A stretch of DNA of 64,000 nucleotides, from positions 2,976,001 through 3,040,000 of the forward strand of contig NZ_CP166850.1 in NCBI RefSeq assembly GCF_041346945.1, written 5' to 3'. The translations under genes were made by a program, and so were the position numbers. This document shows, piece after piece, positions 48,943 through 56,791 of the stretch. Position 1 is the stretch's first letter. Every line of letters starts with the position of its first letter. This DNA is from Amycolatopsis sp. cg9. GTDB taxonomy: Bacteria; Actinomycetota; Actinomycetes; Mycobacteriales; Pseudonocardiaceae. A model generated the notes under the pieces. The model ran no database searches and was not told where the DNA came from. It saw only the letters and a list, made by a program, of their open reading frames with translations.

Positions 48943-49779
48943 TCAGGGGTCGAGGAAGTCCCGCAGGTGGGACACCACTTCATCGGGTTGTTCCTCGGGG
49001 AGGAAGTGGCCGCAGCCGGCGAGCGCGGTGCCGGTGGCGCCGGGTGCGTACTCCCGCCAGATCTCGAGGGTGGGGAGGGTGCCGAGCAGGCCGTTCGCGC
49101 CCCACAGCGCGAGGAGCGGCTGGGTGACGCGCTTCCCGGCGTCGAAGTCGGCGTCGTCGAGCTCGGCGTCGTCCGGGAAGGAGGCGCGGTAGTCGTCGAA
49201 GCCGGCCCGGAGCGCGCCCGGCTGGGAGAACGCGCGGACGTACTCGGCCTGCGCTTCGGCGTCGAGCGCGTGGCGCTGGTGGGTCCAGCGCTCGAAGAAG
49301 TAGCCGAGGTAGCCGGCGATGTCCCGGCCGGCGAGGAGCTCCGGCAGGTCGGGCTGGAGGTGGAAGAGCCAGTGCCAGTAGGCCTTGGCGACGCCGGCGT
49401 CGAGGCGCTGCCACATCGCGCGGGTGGGGGCGATGTCGAGGACGGCGATCCGGGTGACCTGGTCCGGGCGGTCCAGCGCCCAGCGGTGGGCGACGCGGCC
49501 GCCGCGGTCGTGCCCGGCGACGGCGACGCGCTCGAAGCCGAGGTGCGTCGCGAGCGCGGCGACGTCGGCGGCCATGGTGCGCTTGTCGTAGCCGGTCCGC
49601 GGTTTGTCGGTGCGGCCGTAGCCGCGGAGGTCGGGCGCGATGACGGTGTGCGTCCCGGCGAGCGGCTCGATGACCTTCCGCCAGCAGTGCGACGTCTGCG
49701 GCCAGCCGTGGAGGAGGAACAGCGGCGGACCGTCGCCGGCCCGGAGGTAGTGCATCTTCAGCCCGCCGACGGTCGCCAT
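48943..49779 (-). CDS. Alpha/beta hydrolase (haloacetate dehalogenase/epoxide hydrolase-like)
   Basis: The 278-aa protein has HGWPQTSHCW (oxyanion HGxP), nucleophile Asp in AGHDRGGRVAH, and the catalytic His near AGCGHFLPEE, as in fluoroacetate dehalogenases and soluble epoxide hydrolases. The physiological substrate is unknown. ATG 49779 (MATVGGLKMHY) fits the family start; an upstream ATG at 49797 is possible. It is divergent from the CGNR gene with paired TCTAAC/GTTAGA sites between. Confidence 0.88.
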   Translation of the reverse strand: MATVGGLKMHYLRAGDGPPLFLLHGWPQTSHCWRKVIEPLAGTHTVIAPDLRGYGRTDKPRTGYDKRTMAADVAALATHLGFERVAVAGHDRGGRVAHRWALDRPDQVTRIAVLDIAPTRAMWQRLDAGVAKAYWHWLFHLQPDLPELLAGRDIAGYLGYFFERWTHQRHALDAEAQAEYVRAFSQPGALRAGFDDYRASFPDDAELDDADFDAGKRVTQPLLALWGANGLLGTLPTLEIWREYAPGATGTALAGCGHFLPEEQPDEVVSHLRDFLDP

Positions 49780-49783
49780 GTTC

Positions 49784-49842
49784 TCTAACCGGTTCATGGG
49801 GTTAGACGGTAGCGCTGCTTCTAACTGTATTCAAGGGTTAGA
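49784..49842. promoter_or_regulatory. Two TCTAAC-N11-GTTAGA operators between hydrolase and CGNR genes
   Basis: Site 1 is 49784-49806 and site 2 is 49820-49842; each has TCTAAC and GTTAGA separated by exactly 11 bp, with centres 36 bp apart. They fill the divergent promoter region and are probably bound by the CGNR protein. Confidence 0.7.
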
Positions 49843-49851
49843 ATCGGCGGC

Positions 49852-50406
49852 ATGGAATGGGTCTTCGACGGCGGGCGGCCGTGCCTCGACCTCGTCAACA
49901 CGCTGCGCAGCCGGCACGAGGGCGGTGTGGAGCTGCTGACCGGGCCCGGCGCGCTGGCGGAATGGCTGTCACTGGCGGGTTTCACGGCGGGGCCGGTCCC
50001 GGTGACGGCCGGGAACGTGCTGGCCGCGAAGGCGCTGCGGGAGGCGGTCGACCGGGTGCTGCTCCCGGCCGAGGCGCCTTCGGAGATGGACGTCGAGCTG
50101 GTGAACAACGCGGCGGCCTCGGCACCGGCCCCGCCACCGCGCCTGGCGTTGGCGGACGGGGTGCTGCGGCGCGAGGTGCCGGCCCCGAAGGACCCGGTGG
50201 CAGCGGCCTTCGCGGCCCTGGCGGCGGATGCGATCGACCTGGCGACGAGCGATGCGGAGGTGCGCGTCTGCGCGGCGGACGATTGCGGGCTGCGGTTTTG
50301 CGACGCTTCGCCGCGGCGGAACCGGCAGTGGTGCTCGATGTCGCGGTGCGGGAACCGGGCGAAGGCCCGGGCGCACTACGCGCGGGTCAGCGGCCGCGAG
50401 GACTGA
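49852..50406 (+). CDS. CGNR zinc-finger regulator
   Basis: The 184-aa protein has an N-terminal ABATE-like domain (FDGGRPCLDLVNTLRSRHEGG) and a C-terminal CGNR zinc finger (CAADDCGLRFCD...RQWCSMSRCGNRAKARAHYAR) holding four Cys. It is a transcriptional regulator that probably represses itself and the divergent hydrolase. ATG 49852 lies just after the second TCTAAC/GTTAGA site. Confidence 0.92.
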   Translation: MEWVFDGGRPCLDLVNTLRSRHEGGVELLTGPGALAEWLSLAGFTAGPVPVTAGNVLAAKALREAVDRVLLPAEAPSEMDVELVNNAAASAPAPPPRLALADGVLRREVPAPKDPVAAAFAALAADAIDLATSDAEVRVCAADDCGLRFCDASPRRNRQWCSMSRCGNRAKARAHYARVSGRED

Positions 50407-50407
50407 C

Positions 50408-50504
50408 CGGCACTTTCCCTATGAAAGTGCCGCCGCGCCCGGTCCGCGTGCGCCGGCGGCCGGCGGGGATGAGTGGAACTTTCCCTATGAAAGTGCCGCC
50501 GCGC
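50408..50504. repeat. Two ACTTTC/GAAAGT hairpins after the CGNR gene
   Basis: Hairpin 1 (50408-50432) is CGGCACTTTC-CCTAT-GAAAGTGCCG. A 27-bp segment starting ACTTTCCCTATGAAAG occurs at 50412-50438 and again, identical, at 50478-50504. They lie between convergent genes and can terminate both; the core matches the hairpin after pknG (13474-13510). Confidence 0.7.
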
Positions 50505-50505
50505 G

Positions 50506-51381
50506 TCAGGGGGTTGCGCCGGGGCCGTTGCCGCCCACCAGGCGGCGGTACACGCTCGGGTGGGCGCGGAACCAGACGTTCAGCTTGCCGATCCAGCGCA
50601 TGTGCACCGTCCGCAGGCCGGGCGGGAGCGGGGCCGAGACCGCCCGCACGGCCCGCGCGAAGCGGTCGAAACGGCGCTGGTCACGGGCAGTCCACTCAAG
50701 ACCGAGCCGGTCCCGGAGCGCGGGCGGCAGCGTGGCCCGGATCAGGAACAGCTGCCCCCGCGCCTGCGCCCGCCGCAGCGGGAGCCAGCACCGGTCCGGG
50801 AGCCACCCGACCGGCTTCCGGACCGTCTCGATCGTCTCGAAGAGCTGGTCGATCGCCTCGTTCCCGGCGAACCCCGCCACCATCTCGTCGTAGTAGCGGG
50901 AAAACGCCGCCCAGTCCGGCGGCAGATCGCGCTCCCGCACCCCGAGCAGCCGGCCGATGCCGCACATCTGCGCGTAGTACTCGTCAAGCTCCGAAGTGGA
51001 CAGTGGGCGGCCGAAAAAGCGTTGCGCGTCAACCGGAACCATCACCAGAGTCGCGTGCACCCAGGCGTACGCGAGCGGATCCAGCGCGCTGTACCGGCGA
51101 CCGTCCGAAAGGGACCCCGTGAACGCGCGGTGCAGCGCACGCAGCCGCGCCGCCTCCACGCGCGCGCCGGAAACCCCGCCGTAGACGTAGATCGACAGCG
51201 ACGCGCCCGTCCGCATCAGCCGCGTCCACGGGTCCGACGTGTAGTCCGAGTGGTCGCGCACCCCCGCCGCGACGACCGGGTGCGCCACCTGCAGCACCAG
51301 CACCTGACCCGCCAGGAGCGCGTCGCGGAAGTCGCCGAAGTACTTCCACGCCGCCGTTCCGCGGACGATCGGCGGGACCAT
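50506..51381 (-). CDS. MpaB-family oxygenase (DUF2236)
   Basis: The 291-aa protein has the DUF2236/latex-clearing fold pattern: LQVAHPVVAAGVRDHSDY, RLMRTGASLSIYVYG, and AYAWVHATLVMVPV, with conserved His residues expected to bind heme. Relatives oxidise rubber, mycophenolic acid or lipids. ATG 51381 overlaps the stop of the TetR gene (ATGA), so it is the last of the amidase-TetR-MpaB operon. Confidence 0.88.
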   Translation of the reverse strand: MVPPIVRGTAAWKYFGDFRDALLAGQVLVLQVAHPVVAAGVRDHSDYTSDPWTRLMRTGASLSIYVYGGVSGARVEAARLRALHRAFTGSLSDGRRYSALDPLAYAWVHATLVMVPVDAQRFFGRPLSTSELDEYYAQMCGIGRLLGVRERDLPPDWAAFSRYYDEMVAGFAGNEAIDQLFETIETVRKPVGWLPDRCWLPLRRAQARGQLFLIRATLPPALRDRLGLEWTARDQRRFDRFARAVRAVSAPLPPGLRTVHMRWIGKLNVWFRAHPSVYRRLVGGNGPGATP

Positions 51382-51956
51382 CAAGCCCCGCGGAGCAGCA
51401 TCATCAGGGGTTCGGCCACCGGGGTGTCCGTCGCGCCCGTCGCCAGGCGGCGCAGCTGGAGCCCGGCGATCAGCGCCACCACCGGGCCGGCCAGCCGAGC
51501 CGGGTCGGGCACCCCCAGCGCGGTCAGGATCGTCACGGCCAGTTCGTCGTACGCCGCGAAGCAGCGCGAAGAGGCTTCGTGCAGGCCGGGATCGCGGGCG
51601 GACTGGAGGTACAGCTCGTGCGCGCCCAGCTCGTCGGCGCCGAACGGCAGCTGCGCGATCACGTGCTCGACCACCGACGCCGCCTGCTCCACGCTCAGCC
51701 CGGCCGCGCGGTAGCCGTCGACGATCGCGCCGAGCTTCGCCGTCTCCTCCTCGACGAACAGCAGCATCGCCTCGCGCAGCAACGCCGTCTGGCTCGGGAA
51801 GTGGTAGGTGAGCGTGCCGAGCGAGACGCCGGCGGCGGCCACGATCCGGCGGTTCGTCAGCCCGCCGACCCCGTGCTCGCCGACGACCGTCAGCGCGCCG
51901 CGCAGGATGGCTTCCCGGGTGCTTACCAGCTTGTCTCGGGATGCCGCTCCGGCCAC
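51381..51956 (-). CDS. TetR-family transcriptional regulator
   Basis: The 191-aa product has an N-terminal helix-turn-helix (LTNRRIVAAAGVSLGTLTYHFPSQTALL) and a helical C-terminal domain. GTG 51956 with AAGAGG upstream starts inside the end of the amidase gene (34-nt overlap). It probably represses the operon via the palindrome CGTTCGTTCGAACGAACG before the amidase (53319). Confidence 0.9.
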   Translation of the reverse strand: MAGAASRDKLVSTREAILRGALTVVGEHGVGGLTNRRIVAAAGVSLGTLTYHFPSQTALLREAMLLFVEEETAKLGAIVDGYRAAGLSVEQAASVVEHVIAQLPFGADELGAHELYLQSARDPGLHEASSRCFAAYDELAVTILTALGVPDPARLAGPVVALIAGLQLRRLATGATDTPVAEPLMMLLRGA

Positions 51957-53299
51957 CGTTCGACCTCTTCCAGTTGCGCGGCGAGGGAGATCAGCCGCTC
52001 CTCGGCGTGCGAGGGGCCGAGCAGCTGCGCGCCCAGTGGCAGCCCGCCCGCCGTCAGCCCGGCCGGGACGTTGACCCCCGGCCAGCCCAGCACGTTCCAC
52101 GGCCAAGCGTACGGGCAGGCGGCGATCATGGCCTGGTCGGTCTCCCAGCCGGACAGCCCGTCGAACGTCCCGATCGGCGGCGGCGGGGTCGCGGTGGTCG
52201 GGGTCAGCAGCACGTCGACGCGGCCGAAGACCGAGCCGATCCGGCGGTGCAGTCCCGGCTCGAGCGCGCGGGCCAGCCGCAGCGCGGGACCGGCCAGCAG
52301 GCGGCCGTGGCCGGCGTTGCTGCGCGTGCGCGGGTCGAGCCCGGCGCGGTCGGGCACCCGCAGCGTCCAGTCGCGGACGCCGGTGAGCGAGCGGGGGAGG
52401 AACGTCAGGCCGATGAGCCCGTAGTCCGGTTCGACTTCGACGATCTCGTGCCCCAGCCCGGCCAGCGACTCGGCCAGCCGCCGGACCGCGGCGTCGACGA
52501 CCGGGTCGAGCCGGGTCTTGGTGGCGGTGAACGGGATCCGCGTCGACAGCCCGATCCGCAGCCGGCCGGGCTCGCGGGCCGCGGCGCTCCGGAACGTGGT
52601 GCCGGTGCCGGCCGCGGCGTCCAGCAGCAGCGCGGCGTCGCCGACCGTGCGGGCGAGCGGGCCGAGCACGGTCAGGCCGTGGAACAGCTCGCCGTCGGTC
52701 GGGATCCGGCCGCGCTGGGTCTTGATGCCGACGAGCCCGGTCCACGCGGCCGGGATGCGCACCGACCCGGCGCCGTCGGAACCGAGCGCGGCCGCGATGG
52801 CCCCCGACGCCACCGCGGCCGCGCTCCCGCCTGAAGAACCCCCTGGGGTGTGGCCGGGGTGCCACGGGTTGCGCGTCGCGCCGAAGGCCGGGCCCTCGGT
52901 GAACGGCCACTGGCCCAGCTCGGGGGTGTTGGTCTTGCCGATGATGACGGCGCCGGCTTCGCGCAGCAGCGCGACCGCGGGCGCGTCGGTGGTCGCGCAC
53001 GGGAATTCGCCGGCGCAGCCGAACGACGTGGGCAGTCCGGTGAGGTCGACGTCGTCCTTGATCGCGATCGGCACCCCGAGCAGTGGCGCGCGCTCGCCGG
53101 CCCGCAGGCGTCGGTCCGCTTCGGCGGCCTCGGCGTGGGCTTCGCTGTCGCGCAGGTGCCGGAAGGCGTTGAGGGTCGGCTGGCTGGCGTGCGCGCGCCC
53201 GAGCGCGGTCGCGGTCAGCTCGGCCGAGGTGACCTCCCCGGCGGCGAGCTGTGCGGCCTGCTCCGCGAGACCGGTGAAGTCCAGGCTGGTCGCGGTCAT
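51923..53299 (-). CDS. Amidase-signature hydrolase
   Basis: The 458-aa protein has the amidase-signature triad: Lys in VPIAIKDDVDL, and two Ser in the Gly/Ser-rich PGGSSGGSAAAVASGA. It hydrolyses an amide; the substrate is unknown. ATG 53299 follows GGGAGG. The upstream frame to 53581 reads through intergenic repeats and is not part of the gene. It is first in the operon with TetR and MpaB. Confidence 0.92.
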   Translation of the reverse strand: MTATSLDFTGLAEQAAQLAAGEVTSAELTATALGRAHASQPTLNAFRHLRDSEAHAEAAEADRRLRAGERAPLLGVPIAIKDDVDLTGLPTSFGCAGEFPCATTDAPAVALLREAGAVIIGKTNTPELGQWPFTEGPAFGATRNPWHPGHTPGGSSGGSAAAVASGAIAAALGSDGAGSVRIPAAWTGLVGIKTQRGRIPTDGELFHGLTVLGPLARTVGDAALLLDAAAGTGTTFRSAAAREPGRLRIGLSTRIPFTATKTRLDPVVDAAVRRLAESLAGLGHEIVEVEPDYGLIGLTFLPRSLTGVRDWTLRVPDRAGLDPRTRSNAGHGRLLAGPALRLARALEPGLHRRIGSVFGRVDVLLTPTTATPPPPIGTFDGLSGWETDQAMIAACPYAWPWNVLGWPGVNVPAGLTAGGLPLGAQLLGPSHAEERLISLAAQLEEVERWPERHPETSW

Positions 53300-53318
53300 G
53301 GCACCTCCCGGGCACTCT

Positions 53319-53336
53319 CGTTCGTTCGAACGAACG
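53319..53336. promoter_or_regulatory. TetR operator before the amidase operon
   Basis: CGTTCGTTCGAACGAACG is an 18-bp perfect palindrome 19 bp before the amidase ATG, of the 'TTCGTTCGAACGAA' kind used by TetR proteins. Confidence 0.65.
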
Positions 53337-53370
53337 TTACCGGATACCGACGGTTTCCGGCTACTCCCGA

Positions 53371-53455
53371 GCGCCCCAATGTGGCGTTGGTTGCGTCTGA
53401 CGCACCGAACGCCACATTGGGTGCGTTGGACGCACCGAACGCCACATTGGGGCGC
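53371..53455. repeat. Hairpin and 30-bp tandem repeat with AACGCCACATTGG core
   Basis: GCGCCCCAATGTGGCGTT (53371-53388) is the exact complement of AACGCCACATTGGGGCGC (53438-53455). The inner copy GACGCACCGAACGCCACATT is repeated at 53399 and 53429, 30 bp apart. It lies just before the PLP enzyme start; its role is unknown. Confidence 0.7.
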
Positions 53456-53469
53456 TTTAGAGTGGGCGG

Positions 53470-54498
53470 ATGACGTTCGACTTCGCCGGATTCCCCGCCG
53501 CCGCACTCGACGCGATCCCTCGGGCCGACCTCGGCGGCTGGCCGACGCCGCTGCACGAAGCGCCCCGGCTCGGCGAAGCACTCGGCCTGCGGAACCTTTG
53601 GCTCAAGCGGGACGACGTCCACCCGCTCGGCGCCGGCGGCAACAAGCTCCGCAAGCTCGAATACCACCTCGGCGCCGCGCTCGAAGCGGGCGCCGACACC
53701 GTGATCACCTTCGGCGCGCTCCAGACCAACCACGGCCGCCAGACCGCCGCCGCGTGCGCGAAGCTCGGCCTGCGCTGCGAACTCGTGCTCACCGCGAAGG
53801 TCCCGCGCGACGGCGACGCCTACGAACGCGGCGGCAACGTCCCGCTCGACAAGCTCTTCGGCGCGACCGTCCACGTTTGCGCCGACGGCGAAGAAACCGG
53901 CCGCGTCTACGACCGGCTGGTCGCCGAAGCCGCCGCCGAGGGCCGGAAGGTCGCGACGATCCCGGTCGGCGGCTCGAACGACCTCGGCGCGCTCGGCTAC
54001 GTCCGCGCCACCCTCGAGCTGGCCCACCAGCTCGAGGACCGCGGGGTCGAGCGGGCCCACCTCGTCGTCCCGCACGCCAGCGGCGGGACCGCGGCCGGGG
54101 TGGTGCTGGCCACCGCGTTCCTCGGGAACCTGGGCGTCGGCGTCGCCTGCGTCAGCCACCCGCTCGACGAAGCCACCGAAAACCTGCGCGAGCTCACCGC
54201 CGGCGCGGCCAAGCTGCTCGGCGTCGAACCGCCGTCGTTCGGCCACGTCCGGCTGGGCGACTCCACGCTCGGCCCCGGCTACGGCATCCCGACCGACGCG
54301 GTCTGGCACGCGCTACGGCTTTTCGGCCGCACCGAGGGGGTCGTGCTCGATCCGGTCTACACCGGCAAGGTGGCCGCCGCGCTGGTCGAATGGGCGGGCC
54401 ACTTCGCCCCGGACGACCACGTGGTGTTCCTGCACACCGGCGGCATGCCCGGCCTGTACGGCTACGCGCCCGAATTCGCCGCGGCCGTCGAAGGCTGA
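53470..54498 (+). CDS. PLP enzyme: ACC deaminase / D-cysteine desulfhydrase family
   Basis: The 342-aa protein has the PLP lysine in GGNKLRKLEYHLG (Lys about residue 59), LQTNHGRQTAAA, GGTAAGVVLAT and GSNDLGALGY. The family includes 1-aminocyclopropane-1-carboxylate deaminase and D-cysteine desulfhydrase; which one cannot be settled by eye. ATG 53470 is the start. Its last 186 bp are antisense to the DUF998 frame. Confidence 0.9.
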   Translation: MTFDFAGFPAAALDAIPRADLGGWPTPLHEAPRLGEALGLRNLWLKRDDVHPLGAGGNKLRKLEYHLGAALEAGADTVITFGALQTNHGRQTAAACAKLGLRCELVLTAKVPRDGDAYERGGNVPLDKLFGATVHVCADGEETGRVYDRLVAEAAAEGRKVATIPVGGSNDLGALGYVRATLELAHQLEDRGVERAHLVVPHASGGTAAGVVLATAFLGNLGVGVACVSHPLDEATENLRELTAGAAKLLGVEPPSFGHVRLGDSTLGPGYGIPTDAVWHALRLFGRTEGVVLDPVYTGKVAAALVEWAGHFAPDDHVVFLHTGGMPGLYGYAPEFAAAVEG

Positions 54499-55143
54499 TT
54501 CGAGCCGGGTCGCCAGCCGCAGCAGCGTCAGCAGCAGGGCGACGTCGGCGAGCAGCAGCAGCCGCTGCGTGACGCCGATCGGGACGACGTCGGAGACCAC
54601 GCCGAACGGCTCGACGCCGGCCTCGCTCAGCCGCACGAAGACGAAGCTCAGCGCGAAGAGCGCGAAAGCCGCGGCGGTGACCCGGATCGCCCGGACCAGC
54701 GCGACGCGTTCCGGGTGCCCCTTCAGCGGTTCCAGCAGCGAAATCGCGGCGCCGGGCAGGCTGCAGAACGCGACCAGGCACGCGTACAGGTGGATTTCAC
54801 CGCTCACCGGGTCCGGCGCCGCGGGGTAGCTGGCCGGGAAGATCGCGGCCGCGGCCATGCCGAGCGCCCACAACGCGAGCAGCAGCCGGGTCGTCCGCGA
54901 CAGCGGGACCCCGGCGACCTGCAGCGCGCCGAGCACCGCGAGCGACCCGATGGCCAGCGACAGCACGCTCGCCGCGAGCATGCCTTCGCCCCGGTCGGTC
55001 ACCGTGTAGCTGGACAGCGTGTCGTACACCGGGTCGTGCGAGCTGATGATGTGCAGCACCACCGCGGTGAAGAGCCCCCACCCGATCGCGCCCAGCGCGA
55101 CGAGCCGCCACGGTCTCGTGCGCTTCCCCTGTTCCGTCCCCAT
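54313..55143 (-). CDS. DUF998 membrane protein with antisense-overlapping tail
   Basis: The 276-aa protein has about six membrane helices (residues 12-215) with LHIISSHDPVYDTLSSYTVTDRGEG, as in DUF998. The last 60 residues are hydrophilic and lie antisense to the end of the PLP enzyme gene (186-bp overlap), so the natural stop may have been lost or the frame shifted near 54490. ATG 55143 is the start. Function is unknown. Confidence 0.75.
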   Translation of the reverse strand: MGTEQGKRTRPWRLVALGAIGWGLFTAVVLHIISSHDPVYDTLSSYTVTDRGEGMLAASVLSLAIGSLAVLGALQVAGVPLSRTTRLLLALWALGMAAAAIFPASYPAAPDPVSGEIHLYACLVAFCSLPGAAISLLEPLKGHPERVALVRAIRVTAAAFALFALSFVFVRLSEAGVEPFGVVSDVVPIGVTQRLLLLADVALLLTLLRLATRLESAFDGRGEFGRVAVQAGHAAGVQEHHVVVRGEVARPFDQRGGHLAGVDRIEHDPLGAAEKP

Positions 55144-55178
55144 GCCGTCCAGGTTCTCGGAGAACGGCACGCGCGTGA

Positions 55179-55964
55179 TCAGGGAAGACCCTGAATTCCC
55201 CCGGATGCGAAGTCGACGAGGACGAGCGCCTGGTCGTCGTGGCGTTTTGGCCGCGGCCAGCGCTCGCCGTCCGGGTCCTGCTTCTCCGCGGTCCGGACGG
55301 CGTCCAGCACGGCGTCGGGACCGTCCGCGCGGGCGATCGCGAGGACTTCGCGCCAGTCGAACAGCTCGTACTGGTCGATGCCGATGGACACGCCGTCGCT
55401 GGCGAGCAGCACGGCTTCGACGTCGGCCCGCGGCCAGCTGCGGCGGACAGCGTGCGCGGCGGCGCCCGGCTCGGCTTCGGCGACCCAGAACCCGTCGTGG
55501 GCGTTGCGGCGGCGGCGGACGTCGGCGCCGGTCTGGAGCAGGCCGCGCCGCCGCAGCCGGGCGAGCCGGTCGTCGGAGACGACGTCGACGCCGAAGCCGC
55601 CGAACCCGGCCACCGGGCTGTCGGCCAGCACCAGCGCGTCGACGCGGTCTTCGAGCCACCGCACGGCCGCGACCGTGCTGGACGGCGAGTGCCGCGGTTC
55701 CAGCCGGTTTTCGGCGGTGACCTCGGCGATCGCGCGGGTCAGCGCCTCGGCCAGATCGGCTTCGGGGGCAGCGCGGAGGGCGTCGCCGAGGTGCCGGGCG
55801 AGGCGCTCGGCGTACCAGCCGCCGGGTGGCTGGGCGGGGTCCGATGAAGTGGCGCCGTCGAGGACCAGCACCGCGTTGTCCAGCACGACGACGTGGTCCT
55901 CGGTGGGGCGTGGGTGGCCGTCGGCGCCCACCCCGGCCCGCTCGGCGATCGCGATCTCGGGCAT
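55179..55964 (-). CDS. PP2C-like serine/threonine phosphatase
   Basis: The 261-aa protein has PP2C metal motifs: PTEDHVVVLDNAVLVLDGAT, ASDGVS, and a later Asp (HDDQALVLVDF). It probably dephosphorylates Ser/Thr in the cytoplasm, perhaps opposing Hanks-type kinases. ATG 55964 is preferred over the preceding GTG. It is 35 bp upstream of the DUF998 gene and may be co-transcribed with it. Confidence 0.85.
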   Translation of the reverse strand: MPEIAIAERAGVGADGHPRPTEDHVVVLDNAVLVLDGATSSDPAQPPGGWYAERLARHLGDALRAAPEADLAEALTRAIAEVTAENRLEPRHSPSSTVAAVRWLEDRVDALVLADSPVAGFGGFGVDVVSDDRLARLRRRGLLQTGADVRRRRNAHDGFWVAEAEPGAAAHAVRRSWPRADVEAVLLASDGVSIGIDQYELFDWREVLAIARADGPDAVLDAVRTAEKQDPDGERWPRPKRHDDQALVLVDFASGGIQGLP

Positions 55965-56004
55965 CACCCGACTGTACGTCGCCCCTCCCGTGCGTTCGCG
56001 CTGA

Positions 56005-56052
56005 GCGTGTCAACTTCGGTTGACACGCGGCTGATGTCAACGTAGGTTGACA
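56005..56052 (+). promoter_or_regulatory. Paired GTCAAC/GTTGAC operators with embedded leaderless promoter (locus 2)
   Basis: Site 1 (56005-56028) is GCGTGTCAAC-TTCG-GTTGACACGC; site 2 (56035-56052) is TGTCAAC-GTAG-GTTGACA; their centres are 27 bp apart. TTGACA (56020-56025) as -35 and, after 17 bp, TAGGTT (56043-56048) as -10 place the start at ATG 56055. This mirrors locus 1 at 37284-37331. Confidence 0.78.
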
Positions 56053-56054
56053 GC

Positions 56055-56264
56055 ATGACGGAAGCGACGGATTTGGCCGCCCGGGCCGGTGATCGCGACC
56101 CCCGGGTGGGGCTGCGCGCGGTCGCCGCGCTCCGGCGGCTGCTGGAACAACTGGAGGCCGTGCAGGTCCGCAGTGCGCGGGTGCAGGGCTGGTCGTGGCA
56201 GGAAATCGCCGCCGAGCTGGGGGTCAGCCGGCAGGCCGTGCACAAGAAGTACGGGAGGCACTGA
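56055..56264 (+). CDS. Small helix-turn-helix protein (69 aa)
   Basis: The product ends in a helix-turn-helix, SWQEIAAELGVSRQAVHKKYG, close to that of the HTH-Clp_N protein at 37332 (SWTDIGASMGVTKQAAQKRF). ATG 56055 is leaderless, 2 bp after the second operator. The stop overlaps the Clp_N start (TGATG). This is the DNA-binding half of a split HTH/Clp_N system, presumably binding its own promoter. Confidence 0.88.
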   Translation: MTEATDLAARAGDRDPRVGLRAVAALRRLLEQLEAVQVRSARVQGWSWQEIAAELGVSRQAVHKKYGRH

Positions 56265-56791
56265 TGTTCGAACGGTTCACGGCGGACGCGCGGCTCGCGG
56301 TCGTCGAAGCGCAGATGACGGCCCGGCAGTCCGGTTCGGTGCAGGTCGAGCCGTCGGACCTGCTGGCGGGGCTGCTCAAGATCGGCGCGCCGCTGCTCGC
56401 CGAGCTGGGCATCGCCACCGACGACCTGGCCGCGGAGCTCGCCCGGACCCGGCGCCGCGGCGGGGTCAGCGACGCCGACGCCGAGGCGCTCACCGAGTTC
56501 GGCATCGACATCGAGCAGATCGTCGAGCGCATCGAGCAGACCCACGGCGAAGGAGCGCTGGCCGGCCGGCTGGGCCCGGCCAAGCGCGGGCACATCCCCT
56601 TCACCGCGCAGTCGAAGAAGACCCTGGAGCTGAGCCTCAAGGAAGCCGTCCGGCTGGGCGACAAGCATCTGGGGCAGGAGCACATCCTGCTCGCGCTGGC
56701 CCAGCAGCGCGGCACCGACGACGTCCTCGCCCGGCGCGGCGCCGACTACGTGACGCTGCGCCGGGTCGTCCAGCAGCGCAAAGCCGGTTAA
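56264..56791 (+). CDS. Stand-alone Clp_N domain protein (175 aa)
   Basis: The product has two Clp_N repeats (FERFTADARLAVVEAQMTAR and KEAVRLGDKHLGQEHILLALAQQRG) as in ClpC N-domains, with no ATPase. It corresponds to the C-terminal part of the fusion protein at 37332. It is translationally coupled to the HTH gene. Likely an adaptor or sensor partner of the HTH protein, by inference. Confidence 0.88.
   Translation: MFERFTADARLAVVEAQMTARQSGSVQVEPSDLLAGLLKIGAPLLAELGIATDDLAAELARTRRRGGVSDADAEALTEFGIDIEQIVERIEQTHGEGALAGRLGPAKRGHIPFTAQSKKTLELSLKEAVRLGDKHLGQEHILLALAQQRGTDDVLARRGADYVTLRRVVQQRKAG

Noticed and set aside
53399..53451. Two 23-bp repeats 30 bp apart, considered as a CRISPR array
   Set aside because: Only two copies, no uniform spacers, and the copies also form a hairpin with an inverted copy; no cas genes.
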